Part shown: in pieces, positions 11,404-23,146 of the stretch
How the letters are laid out: every line of letters starts with the position of its first letter
How positions within the stretch are numbered: the stretch's first letter is position 1
Origin: Crocodylus rhombifer
Taxonomy: Eukaryota > Chordata > Crocodylia > Crocodylidae
Length of the DNA stretch: 64,000 bases
Assembly: GCA_038503035.1 (NCBI GenBank)
Contig: JAVSML010025182.1
Coordinates: 44,415-108,414, forward strand
Direction: 5' to 3'
Notes under the pieces: generated by a model
What the model was told of the DNA's origin: nothing
What the model saw: only the letters and a program-made list of their open reading frames with translations
Databases searched by the model: none
Translations under genes and position numbers: made by a program

Positions 11404-14237
11404 ATTATTCAGGAGCTGCAGCCATCCTACCCAGAACACGTTCTCTCGGCATTCTCCAAAGCCAGACTGCCTGCCCACTCATACTGCAAATCCAGTCCCC
11501 TTCTGGGTCATGTGGCTCCTGACTGTCCCCTGCCACCTCATCTGCAGCCTGCCTGCTCTCAAAGTAAAAGATGTACCAAGCTTCTTGCTACAAACAAGCT
11601 TACTGAAGCTGCAATTTTCTTCTCCAAAAATTCATCTTTCCCATTTTGAAAAGTAACAGGCTTCTATTGCCATCACTGCCAGCCACGGGTGCCAGGGGGA
11701 GTGATGAAATTATAGTAGCAGAACTGCCCTTTTCCCAGGGTAGTTAGCTTTCCTTGAGGAGGTAGTTTTACTAGACTAGTACAAAATGCAACTTTGCCTG
11801 CATGGCTGCATCCACAGCAGAAGCATTTCCCTGACATAAGCAAAGCCTACCACCAGGTATACACCATAAAGTTTTATTAGTGTTGCTATGCAGGTTAGGA
11901 GCAGCTGAGGTGAGGTGTCTTATACTTTGTAACTCCCTACCACGCCCTGAACAAATGCAAGTTACAATGGGAAAATTCCTTTTGCTGACATACCTTAGGA
12001 GAGTTGGTCAGGTGGCTTAACAATACTAGCAAAGAACTCCTTTTAACACCAGAAGCAGCATCTTCACTAAGTGGTTTTGCAGGTGCATCTATGCTGACAA
12101 CCCCTTCGTAAACTAGCTACAAGGTTCAAACAGTAATGCAAAAATATTAAAATGAAATAAAAAATGTGAACAAAATGCAACAAACTGCAGACATATTTGC
12201 TGGAACATTAGCTCTGAATGGTATAAAAAAAAACCTCACCCATCTTAGTGAGCAGCACAGTTTGCTTTAAGCTACCTCTGATCCAGTGATGTGGGACATG
12301 CCCAACTTATTTTTCCTCAATCAAGAATAAGCAAAATATACAGGATGCAGACAGACATAACAGTCTAAATATACTTTAAACCCCAGGAGTCTTGATGTGC
12401 ACATCACTTAAAGGCTGGCCTAAACTTTATGGAACATTTCAAAAGCATGTTGGGTATGCCAGCAAAAGGAGTCTTCCCATTACAGTTTGCATCTATACAG
12501 GGGATAGGAGGGAACTGCAATCAAGTAATGTTTTGAGCTGGTCCTCCATGAAACAGCTCAATGTTACATGGGAACACAAAGTATTCTGTGCTAGTCAGTC
12601 CTCCAGGTATCTAAAACTGCACTGCTCCTCCCCAAACTGCACCCCCACACCCTCCCACTCACTTTAAACACTGCTCTGGAATGGTACTCTATGAGAAAGG
12701 TACTGTATGGAAGCTCCCAGCTTCCCCCTAACCAAGATGGGCAGACCATACAGTGGGAACAAGAAGCAGTCACTGTTTTTAAGTCCCTGAATCAGGGACC
12801 CCCGTTCCTTCTTCTTCCATCTGCCACTGTCCCTGGCTGATCCAGGGGTTGGGGGAGACTCCAGAAGAGCTCCAGCCAGGAACAGCAGCAGTGGCAGCAG
12901 AAAGGTTCCTCCTCTCTGCCCAGTCCCTCAAGCTGCTCCCTGCCATACAGGGACCAAGCACTATGCGGGCGAATCCACTTGTTGCCACTACTGTCCCCAG
13001 CTCTGTGTGGGGCAGGAACAGCTCTGGAACCCAGCCCTTGCCCATAACAGCAGAGACAACATCAGCAGTGGCTGTGGGGGCAGGGGGAACAGGAGGGAAG
13101 AAGACATGCTACTGAGGACAGAGAGGGAGAGAGGAAGACTGCTTTGAGGACTGGAGTTGCTTTGAGGACTGTTGCTTTTATAGCATGGTCCAAAAGGCAG
13201 CTGTGATGGTGTCGCTGCACCCCTGTGGATCTGCCCCCGCCAGGTGCTGGAAGGCTGTGTGGCCCTCAACCAGTGGTTAGCAGGGGGCTGAGTGATCTGG
13301 GAGAACACCTCTCAAGTCCTCCGTGGCTTTTCAACCCCAGCATTCCAAGGTGCCAGGCTCATTTACTCTACTCCATACAAACCTATTTTCTCTATTAAAC
13401 AAGGAATATTAGCATTCACAACAGCATATTAATGAAAAATTCTTCAGCAAAGAAGTCTGCTGTGTGTCCATGGCAGGTAATAATGCCACAATATACTTAG
13501 AGCTGACAATAATCTGGTTAATGAGACATTACACACTAGTTAGCTAATTATAAAGTGTCAGTCACAAAAGGAAAATTCTGATATTATGTCAAGGACTCCC
13601 TGTTACCATTTTTTTATTGTTCTAACCCTTGAGGAAAAAATACAGCAGTACACATTCCTAAATAAAAACAATCTAAGTAAAGCATACCACTTACATGGAT
13701 ACCAAAGCACCATGAGGGATAATTGAAAGACTTGAGATAAGCATCCCCTTTGCAACAGAGACACATTTTGGACAAGGTATGCTCTACTTCACTGGGTGCA
13801 AAAAATAAGATTTTACTTTTTCCTTTCTCCACAAATGACAGCTGGAGCCATTCCCTAGAAAAAGGCATGAGACAAGAGGGCAAAAAGGCTGTGCTTCAGC
13901 AGTGTCCCAGCTCCAAGAGGACAGAAAGGCTGTGCTTCTACCTAGTCCCTACAAAAAACTACTGCTCACGTAACAAACCTCCTCAATGCAATATATTATA
14001 AAGTCCTTCTCTGCTCTTAGAATCTTTTGGAACATCCCTAGCATTCTTATAGTCTTCACTATGGTTAATTTGAAGGACATCCATTTCCTTCAGGGGCTGC
14101 CACCCACATCAGGGATTCCAGTCTGAAAGCAGTTTGAACTTACAACTGAAGTTATCCAAAGAACAGATCCCCTGAGGAACACATAAACAAAAGGGCTTGA
14201 TGAAGGAGAAAGGGACTCCAGCCCACCCTTATATCTT
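11404..14237. other. intron 3 sequence, nothing firmly recognised
   Basis: Mostly AT-rich non-coding DNA. About 12780-13310 is richer in G+C with CAGCAGTGGCAGCAG-type runs and may be an old element, but I found no termini. No splice-flanked coding segment seen. Confidence 0.45.
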
Positions 14238-15950
14238 AAATCTCAGTCATAGTCACAGAAAAGTTAAGGTAGAAGGGACCTCCAGTAGTCATCTAGTCCA
14301 GTGGTTCTCAACCTTTTTTGTACCGGGACCCATTTTTAAACATTGATGGCCAGTCTCAACCCAGTGCCCTTCATCCCCGACCTGCTGCCCCCCCAGCTCC
14401 CCAGTGTGTGGGGTAGGAGGTGGGTGTGGGGGGTGGAGGGGGGGCAAGCAGCCCAGAACTCTAACAGCCTGCAAGGGAAAGGCCATGGTTTCCTGTTTTT
14501 CTCCTTTAAAGGAGAATCCATTTTTAGACGTTTGTACATGACCCTTTTATATATTCTTGTGACCCACTTCTTGGTTGTGACCCACAGGTTGAGAAACACT
14601 GATCTAGTCCAACTCTGTGCTTGATGCAGGATCATCCCTATCCAAACCATCCCATAATAACCATAATCTAAACTCTGCATTAGACCACCCTCAACCCTGA
14701 CACAGCATAGACCTAGTACCGTAACCTACCACAGGTAAAGCAGGAGAACCACAGTAGCCAATGGTCTGCTTCTATTAAATGTTGTCAATATATGCTCAAG
14801 AGGTCCCAGGTAGAGGGCCACATTTCCAACTACAGGGGAACACAAAACCCCCACAGCCCATACCAAACTGAGCATGGGGTAAAAGTCCTTCCTGGCCCCA
14901 AATATGGTGATTGGTCTGACCCTGAGTGGACAAGTGAAACCTTCTAGCCAGGAACCTCTGGCTTTGGTCCTAGCAGAAGAAATGACACAACCCAGCTGAA
15001 GTCCTCAGCCTTAGCCATAGCGAACATCTAATGCCTCTGGGAAGGCTTAAAAACACCCTAACACATGTAGCATAAAAAGGGAGGGGAGGGCAGGAGCAAC
15101 CAGTAAAGCTCAGAAGCATAGGAAATACCCTTGGTAGAAAATAGGCTTACACCTAGATCATCCCTAACCAATGGCTGTCCAACCTCTTCTTGAATACCTC
15201 CAGGGATGAAGAGTACACAGCTTCCTAGGCAGTCTATTACACTGCCTCGCTATTCTCACAGTGAAAAAGTTTTTTCCAGAGATCAAATCTAAATTTACTT
15301 TACTGCAACTTCAAGCCATTGGTCTGCACCCTCCTCTCTTCAGCAAGAGAGGAAAGGTGCTTTCCCTCTTCTTTCTGGTAGTCCCTCAAGCATTTGAAGA
15401 CTACTATCATGTCCTCTCTTAAGCACCTTTTCTGCAAGCTGAATACGCCTAGCTCCTTCACCCTCTCCTCATATGACCTCCCACGTCTTGCACCTAATGC
15501 TCCCAAAACTGCATTGGCCACACTGCAGACTCACATTGAGCCTATGGTCTACCAAGACTCCCAAGTCCTTTTCCACAGAGCTGCCATCCAGCCAGGTGCC
15601 CCCAGCTTTGTATTTGTGTTTTTGATTATTCCTCCCAAGGTGTAGCACTTACCTGCACTGAACTTCATCATGTTAGCTCTAGCTTAACTTTCCAATCTGT
15701 TAAGATCCTTCTAAATTGCATTCGCATCCTCCGTGTTCAAAATCATTCCCAGTTTCATATCACCCACAAACTTGAGCAAGAACCTTTATATGCCAGCATC
15801 TAAATCATTAATAAGCATGTTGAACAGCACCTGGCCCAGGACAGACTCCTGTGGGACTACACTCAAAACCTCCTGCTATTCTAACAGCCAGTGGGGTTCC
15901 TTCCCCACACATTTCTAGCTTATCCAATTAGGGTACAGTACAGTCTACTG
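14238..15950 (-). mobile_element. CR1 LINE 3' region, antisense, interrupted by a hAT MITE
   Basis: The sequence reads as a CR1 in reverse: AGAAGGGACCTCCAGTAGTC near the left is the complement of the GACC/GGTCCCTT block next to CR1 3' ends. The minus-strand frame at 15300-15521 carries KELGVFSLQKRCLREDMIVVFKCL, a CR1 ORF2 C-terminal block (typically [16 protein letters not shown]). From about 15520 to 15920 it continues into more CR1-like sequence. The segment 14680-14960 is closely similar to 35730-36000. Broken by stops. The hAT at 14299-14601 landed in it, so the CR1 is older. Confidence 0.75.
14299..14601. mobile_element. hAT MITE with perfect 8-bp target duplication
   Basis: Termini CAGTGGTTCTCAACC and GGTTGAGAAACACTG. 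Perfect duplication ATCTAGTC at 14291-14298 and 14602-14609. 303 bp with a G-rich middle (GTGTGGGG-type run) and no transposase. It interrupts the antisense CR1. Confidence 0.93.
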
Positions 15951-16260
15951 TAAGAGATATACAGTATACTAAATTCTCAGCTAACCTAGCCTAGCCCAGC
16001 CATTCTGCTTAGAACTTCTCCTTTTTCCAAACAAAGCAGGACAAGTCAGTTTGGCTACCAACATAAGACTTTATTTTTTCATCTTCATAGAAGAATTTTT
16101 AAAAGTACAACCAGGTTGTAATGCAGCCCTACCTACACGCAAAAAAGCTTGTAGGATCAGTCCCCCAGGACTGCCGATTTACTCTCAGTCATACCTAATA
16201 TTACCATTCTTCCCCTTCCTTATAAATGCTTCCAGAGTTAATAGACGCCAGCTGCTCCAC
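15951..16260. other. intron 3 spacer, nothing recognised
   Basis: Short AT-rich spacer between the CR1 and a family A hAT; no feature seen. Confidence 0.45.
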
Positions 16261-16268
16261 ATTCTGGT

Positions 16269-17273
16269 TTGAGGTGTACTGACACATTGGTCTGATATTG
16301 GATTGGTACTGATACAAAGAAAACTGGTTGCATCAGAAATCAGCTCGATGCAGCCAATAATTTGGCCAATAAATGTTTGTGTGCTCACGCAGCCACAGCG
16401 CAGCACTTAGGTAGCGAGGAACAGGGCTGCATGCAGCTGGTAAGTCCGTTGTGGTGGAATGGGAAGGGGGAGGGAAGGTGTGTGGGGGGGACAGATCAAT
16501 GCCCCACACAGTGAGAGAGGGGGCAAGGGAAGGTGCTGCCCAGCCGGGGCGCAGAGAAGATCCACAGCTCCTTGCGGGGGAGGGCAGGGGCAGCTCCCGC
16601 CACTGACTGCACTCCAGAAGGGCATGGGGGTGGGGGGTGCACCCAGGTGTGCACGGGGCAGGGCAGAGCGGGCCGCCTGCAGCTGTGGCCTAGAGCCAGG
16701 GCTGAGCCGGGCTCTTCTCAGCAGGGGCTACAGAAGGAGCTGAAGCCACCCCAAATTTCTCTGCCACCGTGTGCACAGGGCTCAACGCCCTGCCTCTACT
16801 CACACGCCAGGAAGAACCAAGGTTATACCAGATGTGCAGCAGCACTGGGAGTGGGGCTACACAGCCCCTTCTGTTGCCCCCACCATGAAGAGCCCGGTAC
16901 AGCCCCAGCTCCAACCCGCAGCTTCAGTCCACCCCTGCACCGCACAGATCCAGGGCCACATGCCCGCCCTCCCCTCCCCCTCCCCGTGTCCTCTTCCCAG
17001 GGAGAAAGTAGCGGCAGGTGTCCCCCCACCCCCAGGAGCTACAACTCCATCCTGCACCCTGCTCCACCCTGGCAGGGCAGTGCATGCCCCCTCCCTCACC
17101 ATAACAGGCATTGATCTACCCCCCAAGCCCCTTCCCTCCTGCCTACCCTTCCACCACAACAGACTTACCATCTACACACAACTGTATCAGAAATTGTATC
17201 GGTATCGGCCGATATGCCTCCTTAAAAATCAGCTATCGGTATCAGCGCAAAAATCTGTATCTGTGCTCCCCTA
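16269..17273. mobile_element. hAT element, family A, with 8-bp target duplication
   Basis: Left end TTGAGGTGTACTGACACATT, right end ...GTATCTGTGCTCCCCTA. Flanks ATTCTGGT (16261-16268) and ATTCTGGG (17274-17281) agree at 7 of 8 bases. The left 170 bp matches the copies near 2610 and 30258; the right end has paired TATCGGTATCGGCCGATA-type motifs. The 700-bp core is very GC-rich with several overlapping open frames on both strands (up to 193 codons), none with recognisable domains. Non-autonomous. Confidence 0.85.
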
Positions 17274-17281
17274 ATTCTGGG

Positions 17282-20175
17282 TGTTCAGTTATGCCCATCC
17301 TAGCACAGAGTAGTTGAGTTTACTGCCCCAAGCACCATCACATCCCCATGGATGGTACAATAAATACATTCCTGAGGCAAGCCACTCAGATATCACATTA
17401 TAAAACAGGTGAATTAACTACACTCTCTTGTTCTTAGGGGCTTTTTGGTTTAGTTTGGTTTTACTTTTTCACTCCGTGAAAATGTCTGGGAGATAGGAAA
17501 GGTTTCTTCTCTGTTTTGTCTTTACACAAAGCAGAGAAATTATAATCTGCCTCTATAAGAACTGCTCAACTAGAAGACCTATTAGGATACTAGGATTTAT
17601 TTCTTTTCAAAGAGTATGGGAATGGAAAGTGTTCAACAACCCTCCACGGCTGGATTTAGTATTTTGAAAATAGGGGTGCTTATGGTGTAGCACATCGTCA
17701 CATATGAAAAACACATATTTTCTCCAGTTAAAGATAAACTAGATGCTTTACTACTATACTAGAGGGCTAGCACTATATTATTCATTTTAAGATCAAAGCA
17801 AATATAACTACTGAAATGTGCATTAAATTTCTTGATTATTTATAATGTTTCTAAAGCACAACAAACTAAGTAAAAATACTCATAAAGCATTCTGTGTTTG
17901 GTCAGTCCAAGTCAAAAGATGTAATCCCGTCAGTCTTGTAGTCATTATAGTTAAATGTGCATCTCATTCATACTCACAAAACAAAATTTAATTTTCTTGA
18001 GCATCACTGTCAGTCACTTCTACACCTGAATTAATATTACCACACTTGAGCAAAGATTTTTAACTAGAGCTAAAAACAGCCTTCAGGGGTCTGAAATAGA
18101 GACATTACCAGGAGTTGCTAACAGACAACAGAATTGCAGAAGAAAGGATCATTTGAGTAGACAAACAGCAAAACCATTAAAAAGGAGGGGGTCGCTAGCA
18201 TCCGTGCTGTGGAAAGAGATTAGCAGGAAGTCATGTCTCTCTTACCACTGACTGTATAGAAATACTGTCGTTCCTCTCCAGGCAGTTGGTTTTAAAGTGT
18301 GGGTGAAGTTGGAACCAAAGTGGGTGGTTCAGCTGCACCACTACACCTACCCTGGTTCCACCCCTATCTCTGATCAACATTTCCTGTAGGATGGTGTGCC
18401 CATCTCTACTGTGAATGAAATTATGTTAACCATTATATTTTATCCTAAATAACTCCTCGGGGATGGTACCAAATACACACGTTCAGCAGCTTTAGAACGA
18501 AAATATCAATTTCTGAACTGCTTTCCTCATCTCTTGCTTTTTGTTTAATATTTAGCATCAACAAGACAGTTAAAACAAATCATAGGTCATGCAGGAATTG
18601 GTATCTCCCTTTTTGGCTTTCAATTCCTAGGAGAGGCATCTGCAACTAAAGCATTAACAATGGAGACAGTAATAGAAAATATGCTCAAGAGAGTTACTTG
18701 GATAAAGGAATCAATGTTTAAGTTTCAAGTAATCCCCCCTCCCTTCATAAGAAACTGCTGTTTCAAAGATGCTATATGCTTTAAATTCACCAGCAGAATC
18801 CTTCAACTTAAAAGCTTGATTCTTCTGAAAAAGGAGAATCATGATTATAATTAAAAAGAGACAATGGCAAGATATCCCAGGTTGATTTTTAGATTCCGTA
18901 GCTCTCTCTGAGAATTTATATACTGAAGAAAAATCAAAACTGAACCAAATGTTTCACTGTATTATTGAGCTAAAGATCCAATGAAACAAAAATTATTTCC
19001 TTTGTTTAAATTATTCAGAATTTGACTTATGTTGAGTCTACTGAGTGACTAAGAAAGGGATAAAAAAAACTAAATGGAAAGCAAAGAAGAGATAAGACTC
19101 AGACAGTTAAACACGCTAGTATGAAGCCCTTGATGAGAGATGTTTTGCATCATTTTCCGTGCTTTGTTTTTCTTTTTACAAACTGAATACTTTTGCTTTT
19201 TACAAGCTGAATATATAAACCATCTTAATCCCAATTTATTTTTCTTTCAGATACTCTCAGGAAAACATTATACAAAGCTTTCTGAGTCATACTCCTTTTT
19301 CTTCCTCCACTAAAATGGGTGTTAAAAAGACCATGTTGTATTAGCAATCATAATGAGCTACTCAATTGTTCAGTGGTAGGTATGAAAGGAACTTAACCTT
19401 CAGCTTTGTATATCTTCCAGGACTAATAAACATACACAGTTTACTTTATACTTAAATATTTTTTAAAATAAACAATTTTTCTCCAGTTAACCTCATTGCT
19501 ATTGATATTCTGTGATATCTGATATAATGCTGCTCTAGTAATGTCATGAAATCAATGAAATCAACGAAATATTAGCAACTGTATTCATTTGTTTGTACCT
19601 GGAAAGTTTGGCAGTTGCCATAAGACTAACACACAAACACAGCATTCAGAATAAGGCCTTTCTGTCTTTACAGAATGCAAAAATGCCATTGCAGAAAGGA
19701 AAGAAATGCAAAAAAGCAGTAAAACACGTACTGCAAGAGTAAATGAGATCCAAATATTAATATATTAATACACTGCGTGGCTTTTCACTTAATCCCAGCA
19801 CTCAGAACTAGAGTTGTTAGATTAGTCTGGATCTTGACATATAAAATTAACCATCCTAGCATCTCATTCAGGAGTTCTAATTCTAACATTTTCTACTATG
19901 TATATATTTAATTCACAGATCTCAAAACATTTCACAAATAAAAAATCTTCTTCAGAACAATCGTACAAAACTTAGTAAGCATCATTCACCCTTTGCAAAT
20001 GGAGAGAACAAGTTAGAGGAAAAAATATTTGGCTGACCTACGATCATAAAACATGTCTGCACCAAAGCTGGGTACAGAATCTAAATGCCCAACTACAGCC
20101 ATGAGGGACTATGTCTTCCTTGTGTTCCTAAGGTTCTTTCCTTTCGTGATTGCAGGAAAATCTGTTTGTATACAC
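17282..20175. other. intron 3 sequence; possible old element at 17649-18365
   Basis: Ordinary AT-rich intron. The segment beginning GCTGGATTTAGTATTTTG (about 17649) and ending near CCTGGTTCCACCCC (about 18365) loosely resembles the ends of the element at 56731, but with no clear duplication, so I leave it unresolved. Confidence 0.4.
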
Positions 20176-20529
20176 CAGGGGCAGGCAATTATTATAGCTG
20201 GAGGGCCACTTCATAAGGTTTGGAGAGCTGTTGATGGCTGCTAGGGTAGGCCTGCCCTTTGACAGGTGCCCCGCCCCCTGGTCTCAGAAGTCTTCCCCTC
20301 CTAGCCCTGACCTTTGCCAATGGAAGTCCCTCTCCCTTCCCCTGGAAGTATTCCTTTTGACAAGGGGGTTGCCATCTTGAACTGGAAAAAAAGATTATAT
20401 TAAAAAAAAAAAAAAATCAAACGACATACATTAATATGATTTTAAAAAATCTTTGAATATTTTTGTCTTGATTTATGTGCGTTTGCATAGTGTTCATAGA
20501 GATGACTGCATAATACCTTAAAATGAATT

Positions 20530-20880
20530 CTTACTTTTGTATATTGTGGTGGGTATGGAAGGGTGTGGGCATATGGGTGGGTGGGTACAGGGCTTGGTGG
20601 GGGACTGTGGGTGAGTGTGTGTGGGGATGTGAGATGTGGGGGAGGGTGTATGTGTGGATGTCTGTGTGGGGTTTGTAGAGGAGTGGATAGGTGGGTATGG
20701 GGTTTGTCGGGGGGTGTAGATGCATGGGATGTGAGTGGGGAAGGGTGGCGGGGGGGTTGTGGTGTATGGAGAGGGAGGGTGGCTGGAGTATGTGAGGGGG
20801 TGTGGGTATGGAGTGTGCATGGGGGAGTATGGGGGTGTGCATGTGTGTATGGTGGGGTATATGTGTGGGACCTCTCTACA
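20530..20880. repeat. GGGTGT-type strand-asymmetric low-complexity repeat
   Basis: The plus strand is almost purely G, T and A, with runs of GGGTGTG, GTGGGT and GGGGTGTG. Many closely spaced G-tracts are visible. The minus strand gives spurious His/Pro/Thr-rich open frames (20442-20900, 20518-20820). Confidence 0.9.
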
Positions 20881-21239
20881 AATACGCCTCCCCTTCCCAC
20901 AAATGCTCCCCTACCTCATTGCACACAACTTCTGCCACCAACGGCAGCAGCAGATGGCAAGGCCTCAGGGCACTCACAGCCCACAGCAGGTAGAGCCCCG
21001 GTGGTACGCAGTTGCAGCAAGCCCCAGGGCTGCACGTGGCCAGGCTGCCAGCAGGGAGAGGGATAGGGCCAGCCCAGCTCCAGAGCCACTGCCAGCCCAG
21101 GCTCCATGATCCTGCTGCCCCACCCTAAGCTCCTGCCAGCCTTGGCCCTAGGACACTCATGTGGGCCCCGCTCTCTCCCCAGCCCGTTTACTGCCAACGC
21201 TCCTCCTGTCACTGCCGTGGCTTCCCCCTGCCTGCCTGT

Positions 21240-21800
21240 CACTCTAGCAATGCATCGTTCCCAGCTATGTGGGCAGGACTGCAAAATACAGTGGTCCCTG
21301 GCTTGCTCCTGGAACGTAGTTCCCAGCTGGCTCCTGCTGCTGTGGGTCCTGCGCACCCACTCACTGCCACTGCCCCCCCACACCTGTCACTGCTGCCCTT
21401 GACCTGCTGCTTCCCTTCCTTCCCCACCCGCCACCACTGCTCCCCCACCCCTCCACCCATTGCTCTGACAGTGCATAGTTCCCAGCTGTATGGCCAGGAC
21501 TGCAGGATGCAGCAGAAGCTAACCCAACCCAACCTTTGCGGTTCCTGGCTGGCTCCTGCTGCACCGCATTGTACCGGCCATGCAGCCAAGAACTACATGG
21601 TGCAGGAGCCAGCCTGGCACAGCCAGCACCACGTGGTTCCTGGGTGCATGGCTGGGACCGCACAGCACAGCAGGAGCCAGCCGGGAACTGCGGGGGCCAG
21701 GCTAGGCTGTCTCCTGCTGCATCCTGTGATCCTGGTCATGCAGCAGGGAACTGTGTGGTGTCAGCCAGGCTCAGCTGGCTCCTGCTGCACTAGTGATCCT
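21240..21800. repeat. degenerate GC-rich tandem repeat
   Basis: Recurring motifs GTTCCCAGCT, GGCCAGGACTGCA, GGCTCCTGCTGC and GGAGCCAGCC occur at irregular intervals in both orientations. A decayed minisatellite with internal inverted copies. Confidence 0.55.
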
Positions 21801-22274
21801 TTCCTCACCCTCTGCTTGTTCTTATCTGAAACTCTCTCAGATGCAGGGAGGGCTAGGGAACAGCTCTATGGTCACCAGGCCAGAAGCCTGCTAAGCAGAA
21901 GCTTCTGGTAGGGGGCTGGGGGTGGAGCAGGGCCAGGCAGGTCTTACTGCTAACACCACTGGGTCCTACTGCCACTGAGTCCTGCCACCACTGGCACCTT
22001 GCCATTTTTGACAGGCAGCCACAGACAGACAATAATTAATTTTCTAAATTTTTTACAGATTTACTTGAGAAGCATCTTTTTGCCAAGATTATTATACCTT
22101 AGATTATATTATAGGAGCTTTGCCTAATTCATGGAGTATTAATTCAAGGCATAAACCAAAGCACCATAAACCAAACACAAAGTAACAGAAATCAACAAAA
22201 TGTTTCTGTGAACAACAAAAAAACCCAAGAAATAAAATTGTATAAAATCCAATAAAAATAATAAAAATGTTGCA

Positions 22275-22610
22275 TTAGGTTGGAAGAGTTTAGATTATTT
22301 AGTCTGGAGAAGAGAAGACTGAGAGGGGGATTGATGACAGTCTTCAAACACAAAATGGTTGCTATAAGGAAGGTGGCAATTAACCCTCTGTGTCCACAAG
22401 AGACAGGACAAGTACTAATGGATTTAAAATTATAAGAGAAATTTTGTTGGAATTATTAGAAAAAGCATTCAAATTATGTGAGTGGTTACATACTAGAACG
22501 GATTACCCTAATGAGGTTGTAGAATCTCCTTCATTGTTTCTAGTTTCCATGACTTGTATGATGAAGTATAGGATCTTTCACCACATAAAACACTTGTGTT
22601 GCACAACTAT
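22275..22610 (+). mobile_element. CR1 LINE fragment, old
   Basis: GATTATTTAGTCTGGAGAAG followed by AGAAGACTGAGAGGGGGATT is the CR1 ORF2 C-terminal block (LFSLEKRRLRGGL), also visible at 42258-42300 in a younger copy. The rest is heavily diverged and no 3' octamer repeat is kept. Confidence 0.75.
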
Positions 22611-22858
22611 TCTAGATGTTCAGCCAGGAGGTTGGCACATCAGTGAATTGGCAAACTCTTAATAAGGCAGAAAGCAAGGGCTTCTAAGTCAGTTAACAAA
22701 TTGAACCAGACCAGGAATTATAACAGTAGCACTAACACACACAGAGGACTGCAACAGTATTTCATTAGGACAGAAAGAATGTAAAAGAGCAATGCCTGTA
22801 GAAAATGGCAGTCTTTGATAAACCACCTGCCCAAACCCATTCACAGCCTATTCTACAG

Positions 22859-23138
22859 CAGGGGTAGGCAACATTTTCCAACTGCAGGCCAGAATGACCC
22901 ATCACCAGTCAGATGTGGAAGGGTGGACACTAGGACCTGGCCACCATCGTCATTTGTCCCCGCAGCGACATAGGGAAGACTACCCACGGCAGCACGGGGA
23001 AAGTGCCCACCACCAACACTTGTCTCCCTAGCAGCACAGGGAAAGTGGCCACAGCCAAAGCCCCCCACCATCAAATGCTGCTAAGTCCCATATCTATGAG
23101 CCAGATCTGGCCCATGGGCCACAGGTTGCAAACCTGTG
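22859..23138. mobile_element. hAT MITE with 8-bp target duplication
   Basis: Termini CAGGGGTAGGCAACATTT and GGTTGCAAACCTGTG. Flanks TTCTACAG (22851-22858) and TCCTACAG (23139-23146) match at 7 of 8 bases. The interior has the GGCC/AGATCTGGCCCATGGGCC motif shared with other hAT copies here. Non-coding. Confidence 0.87.
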
Positions 23139-23146
23139 TCCTACAG

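Larger units (their letters stand above)
20176..22020. mobile_element. composite hAT-like element with GC-rich cargo, right end uncertain
   Basis: The left end CAGGGGCAGGCAATTATTAT is a close match to the hAT end at 35520. No matching right end was found near 22 kb, so the right limit is only where GC-rich sequence stops. The interior holds the G/T-rich stretch at 20530-20880 and the degenerate repeats at 21240-21800, described separately. Long frames across it (for example 21159-21911, 250 codons) have no recognisable domain. Confidence 0.45.

Noticed and set aside
16533..17114. 193-codon frame
   Set aside because: GC-rich hAT core; several overlapping frames on both strands.
20442..20900. 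152-codon His/Pro/Thr-rich minus-strand frame
   Set aside because: Complement of a simple G/T tract; all three frames are open for the same compositional reason.
21159..21911. 250-codon frame in the 21-kb GC-rich region
   Set aside because: Degenerate tandem repeat with no domain, splice or start-context support.
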